DNA of 6,730 bases from Boseongicola sp. SB0662_bin_57. GTDB lineage: Bacteria; Pseudomonadota; Alphaproteobacteria; Rhodobacterales; Rhodobacteraceae. Within the stretch, counting starts at the first letter, position 1; each line of letters opens with the position of its first letter. Positions 5,376 through 6,730 of the stretch are shown one piece after another. Location of the stretch: the NCBI GenBank assembly GCA_009839535.1, contig VXPN01000349.1:1-6730 (forward strand), written 5' to 3'. The notes under the pieces were generated by a model. That model ran no database searches, was not told the origin of the DNA, and worked only from the letters and a program-made list of their open reading frames with translations. The position numbers and the translations under genes are program-made.

Positions 5376-5512
5376 GGAAGCCCTTCAGCGCATGGCAGGG
5401 CGATCCTGCAACGGTGGGGCTGCGACCTCGTCGCCTTGTGCCTGCGGACATGCGCCTCAAGGAATTCGCGCTCATCGTCGCTCAGCGCCGCTTCCACCGC
5501 ATTGCCTCGCAT
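5345..5512 (-). pseudogene. IS630-family transposase, N-terminal fragment (55 codons)
   Basis: ATG 5512 has an AGGAGG seven bases upstream, the best ribosome site in the window. It starts a 55-codon frame, MRGNAVEAALSDDEREFLEA, then HVRRHKATRSQPHRCRIALP and CAEGL. This is the N-terminus of an IS630 transposase: LSxDEREFLE, then RCRIxLxCAEG, leading into the helix-turn-helix domain. Right after CAEGL the sequence jumps to the C-terminal NHVERWF region, in a different frame, and stops at TGA 5347-5345 after about ten meaningless residues. The helix-turn-helix and the first two catalytic Asp residues are therefore deleted. The strong ribosome site means a short peptide could still be made. Confidence 0.7.
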
Positions 5513-5635
5513 CGAACCGCCTCCTGCTAACGTCGTTCGCCGTTATTGATGGCAACAATTGCTACCGAAGACTTGGAAATCTCTGGCGAATCATGAATGC
5601 AGGAGTTCCTAGGAAAGCCGACGCTTGCATCGTGA
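5513..5635. other. Intergenic gap between the HepT-like gene and the IS630 remnant
   Basis: This 123-bp stretch has no gene. It holds the IS630 transposase leader (AGGAGG near 5521) and a perfect 10-bp palindrome TTCCTAGGAA at 5606-5615. The right terminus of the IS630 element should fall here, but no inverted repeat could be matched with confidence to the left side (4160-4240). No clear terminator for the HepT-like gene was seen. Confidence 0.4.
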
Positions 5636-6157
5636 TCATGGGGAGACACTAGGCCCGTCAACCAGGCTCGAATCCTGGCACAGGTCGTCGTCGAGCGCGT
5701 GGACGGCGTTCACGAAGAGCGGCAGGACGCGATCCGCTCTTTCCAGGTTCTCAATCACCCGAGCTTCGTCCAAGGTGATCGTGTATCCATGATTGACGAC
5801 GTGACGAAATCCCTTCAGATGAAAGAGGTCATCGTACATGTCTTGTGACACGAGGGCTTTCCTAATGCCGTTTCGTGGAGAGGCCACCTGATCCAGGATG
5901 TCCTGATGCGAAGACAGACCTGCGGGAACATGTCCGTCCACGTTCTCGCAGACGACCTTCATCGCCTCTTCCAAGCCGTTGTAGATGTTGTGAACGATTG
6001 TCGCGACGGTTGTCATCGCGGACCATCTTTGCGCACCTGTTAGCGTTTCCAAGGGAAAGTCCTGCATGAAGGAGGCAAGTCTTTCCCGTTCCTGAAAGAG
6101 AAGCCTCATCTTCATGTTGACCGGCGCGAGCAGGGCAGATCGTGTCTCAAGATGCAT
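5636..6157 (-). CDS. HepT-like HEPN ribonuclease toxin of a HEPN/MNT pair
   Basis: A 173-residue, mainly alpha-helical protein with the HEPN signature RX4HXY exactly: Arg118-HVVN-His123-Gly-Tyr125 in LKGFRHVVNHGYTITLDEAR. An upstream helix IVHNIYNGLEEAMKVV (54-69) matches the HNxYNGxE block of longer HepT-like proteins. HepT toxins dimerise to form a metal-independent RNase that cleaves RNA; the Arg and His are catalytic. In the Shewanella MntA-HepT system the Tyr of this motif is AMPylated by the antitoxin. ATG 6157 is chosen because it overlaps the end of the antitoxin gene by 11 nt, implying coupled translation; ATG 6115 is an alternative, and neither has a clear ribosome site. Residues from about 157 (DDDLCQDSSLVDG...) are probably a disordered tail. 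The C-terminus borders transposon debris, but the domain is complete. The toxin role is inferred from family and partner. Confidence 0.85.
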   Translation of the reverse strand: MHLETRSALLAPVNMKMRLLFQERERLASFMQDFPLETLTGAQRWSAMTTVATIVHNIYNGLEEAMKVVCENVDGHVPAGLSSHQDILDQVASPRNGIRKALVSQDMYDDLFHLKGFRHVVNHGYTITLDEARVIENLERADRVLPLFVNAVHALDDDLCQDSSLVDGPSVSP

Positions 6158-6461
6158 GCAGGAGAGCCAAGTTCTCGTCCGACAGGTCGTCCTCAAACAG
6201 CAGATCGACTGGAACGCTCCACCTGCGGCAAGCACGTGCAACCGCTTGCTCCACAAGCACTCTGGCTGCCGCGTTCCCGTTCAAGTCAACTGTGACGTCG
6301 ATGTCGGAATGCGCCATGAAACGCTCCTTCGCGAGAGACCCGAACAGTGTCGGCTTCACGTTCAGCGAGAGCATCTCGGCCTCCAGCCATCCCCAAGCCG
6401 CAAGCGCGCGTCGGTGGCGCTCTTCCGTACGCTTTGCAATGATGTCTTCCCAGTGAGTCAT
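6147..6461 (-). CDS. MntA-like minimal nucleotidyltransferase antitoxin
   Basis: A 104-residue protein of the minimal nucleotidyltransferase (MNT) family. The active-site motif GSX10DXD is exact: Gly41-Ser42, then Asp53-Ile-Asp55 (FGSLAKERFMAHSDIDV). The third acidic residue is Asp86 in VPVDLLFE. All three metal-binding carboxylates are present, so it should be catalytically able. In HEPN/MNT type VII pairs such a protein transfers AMP from ATP to the Tyr next to the HEPN active site and so silences the toxin. The N-terminal helix (residues 5-35) precedes the nucleotidyltransferase core. It is the upstream gene and ends 11 nt inside the toxin gene, the usual order in which the antitoxin is made first. 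ATG 6461 follows no clear Shine-Dalgarno sequence. Other MNT roles, such as antibiotic nucleotidylation, are unlikely given the HepT-like partner. Confidence 0.88.
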   Translation of the reverse strand: MTHWEDIIAKRTEERHRRALAAWGWLEAEMLSLNVKPTLFGSLAKERFMAHSDIDVTVDLNGNAAARVLVEQAVARACRRWSVPVDLLFEDDLSDENLALLHAS

Positions 6462-6541
6462 GATTCGTCAGGTTCACTCGATGGCCGCTCTGCAAAATTC
6501 GAACGGTCGCCACCCGCGATCGTCGATTTGCCGCATGAATC
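6462..6541 (-). other. 80-bp leader upstream of the HEPN/MNT pair
   Basis: This is the gap between the stop of the right-edge frame and the antitoxin start. No strong sigma70 promoter, operator palindrome or ribosome site was recognised. The antitoxin may be leaderless, or expressed by read-through from the upstream gene on the same strand. Confidence 0.35.
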
Positions 6542-6730
6542 CTACACGATTTCGTGCGCATGTGAAAGCAGGACATGGTGATCGGGGTGAAGCCCAGATT
6601 GTTGACGCACGTTCTTTTTGAATCGTGTTTGGTCCTCGTTTGAAAGATAATATGGCGACTTCTGACCTGTTTTGTAGCCCCCGTTCCACTCTGAAGTGCA
6701 ACACCTGATGTAGTGTTGCGAGGCGTCGGA
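6542..6730 (-). CDS. Probable C-terminal end of an unrecognised gene entering from the right edge
   Basis: On the minus strand a frame is open from the window edge to TAG at 6544-6542, giving 62 residues (SDASQHYIRC, CTSEWNGGYK, TGQKSPYYLS, NEDQTRFKKN, VRQQSGLHPD, then HHVLLSHAHEIV). The composition (Tyr, Asn, Gln, His, Lys, Trp, few runs of Arg or Ser) looks like a real soluble protein rather than a shadow frame, and the stop leaves a normal gap before the antitoxin gene on the same strand. I do not recognise the family. This stretch is less GC-rich than the left half of the window. No start is available, and a competing shorter minus frame from 6704 to 6474 cannot be excluded. Confidence 0.4.
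   Translation of the reverse strand, partial: SDASQHYIRCCTSEWNGGYKTGQKSPYYLSNEDQTRFKKNVRQQSGLHPDHHVLLSHAHEIV

Larger units (their letters stand above)
4160..5512 (-). mobile_element. Degenerate IS630-family insertion sequence, internally deleted and interrupted by an ISKra4-family element
   Basis: Three minus-strand pieces of one IS630-family transposase gene are recognised: the N-terminus (5512 down to about 5380), the C-terminal DDE end (5375 down to 5224) and the extreme C-terminus (4319 down to 4160). The first two are joined by an internal deletion; the last two are separated by the 904-bp ISKra4-family element with its 9-bp target duplication. Terminal inverted repeats and the TA duplication expected of IS630 could not be found with confidence, so the outer boundaries are those of the transposase frame rather than of the element. 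A perfect palindrome TTCCTAGGAA at 5606-5615, with a central CTAG, is a possible insertion-target scar beside the right end, but this is a guess. No functional transposase can be made from this copy. Confidence 0.75.

Noticed and set aside
4206..5586. CAGAGA-type sequences near 4202 and 5584 as possible IS630 terminal inverted repeats
   Set aside because: Only about six bases match, the following bases disagree and there is no flanking TA duplication, so the IS630 ends remain undefined.
5662..5678. tRNA T-arm look-alike: a 5-bp stem CCAGG/CCTGG closing the 7-nt loop CTCGAAT
   Set aside because: No anticodon or D arm lies upstream at tRNA distances, and the following seven bases (CACAGGT) have no acceptor-stem partner. 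The sequence codes for the C-terminal tail of the HepT-like protein on the minus strand. It could be an attachment-site relic, but nothing else supports that.
6602..6651. Plus-strand TTGACG at 6602-6607 with GATAAT at 6646-6651
   Set aside because: The spacing is 38 nt, far too long for a promoter, and no plus-strand gene follows in the window.
1..6730. CRISPR array, integrase, rRNA or complete tRNA genes
   Set aside because: I looked for regularly spaced repeats, integrase motifs and tRNA cloverleaf elements on both strands and found none.

Overview
The window reads as a GC-rich proteobacterial chromosome segment, most likely alphaproteobacterial. That assignment rests on the family mix (YejA-type peptide-binding protein, entericidin-like lipoprotein, FrnE-like DsbA protein, Bcr/CflA efflux pump) and on codon choice; no rRNA or marker gene is present to test it. 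It looks like a locus that has accumulated mobile-element debris.

Left half (1-3187), all on the + strand. It opens inside a YejA-type periplasmic oligopeptide-binding protein whose N-terminal part lies outside the window. A tiny entericidin-like lipoprotein follows with almost no gap. Next comes a region without an intact gene that holds a 5' stub of glyceraldehyde-3-phosphate dehydrogenase. A two-gene operon follows: a FrnE-like CPWC thiol oxidoreductase and a Bcr/CflA-type MFS drug exporter, joined by a GTGA stop/start overlap.

Middle (3188-5635). After a convergent intergenic gap the coding strand switches to minus. The first minus gene is a small lipoprotein of unknown function with a Cys-His-Asp arrangement like papain/transglutaminase-fold enzymes. 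Upstream of it is a nested transposon wreck. An IS630-family transposase gene has lost its middle, leaving the first ~45 codons next to the last part. Its C-terminal end was then split by a 904-bp ISKra4-family element. Excising that element plus one copy of its 9-bp target duplication (TCGGCAGAC) restores the IS630 frame exactly (WVKSA|DEILASVRRF). The ISKra4 element keeps both ends but has itself lost the 5' part of its transposase.

Right end (5636-6730), minus strand, visibly less GC-rich. It holds a HEPN/MNT toxin-antitoxin pair: an MntA-like nucleotidyltransferase with an exact GSX10DXD motif, overlapping by 11 nt a HepT-like HEPN ribonuclease with an exact RX4HXY motif. This fits the type VII (antitoxin AMPylates toxin) arrangement. 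The last bases hold the probable C-terminus of an unrecognised gene running in from the right edge.

I see no wholly new system. The best leads are the HEPN/MNT pair, the putative Cys-His-Asp lipoprotein and the readable order of events in the nested insertion.
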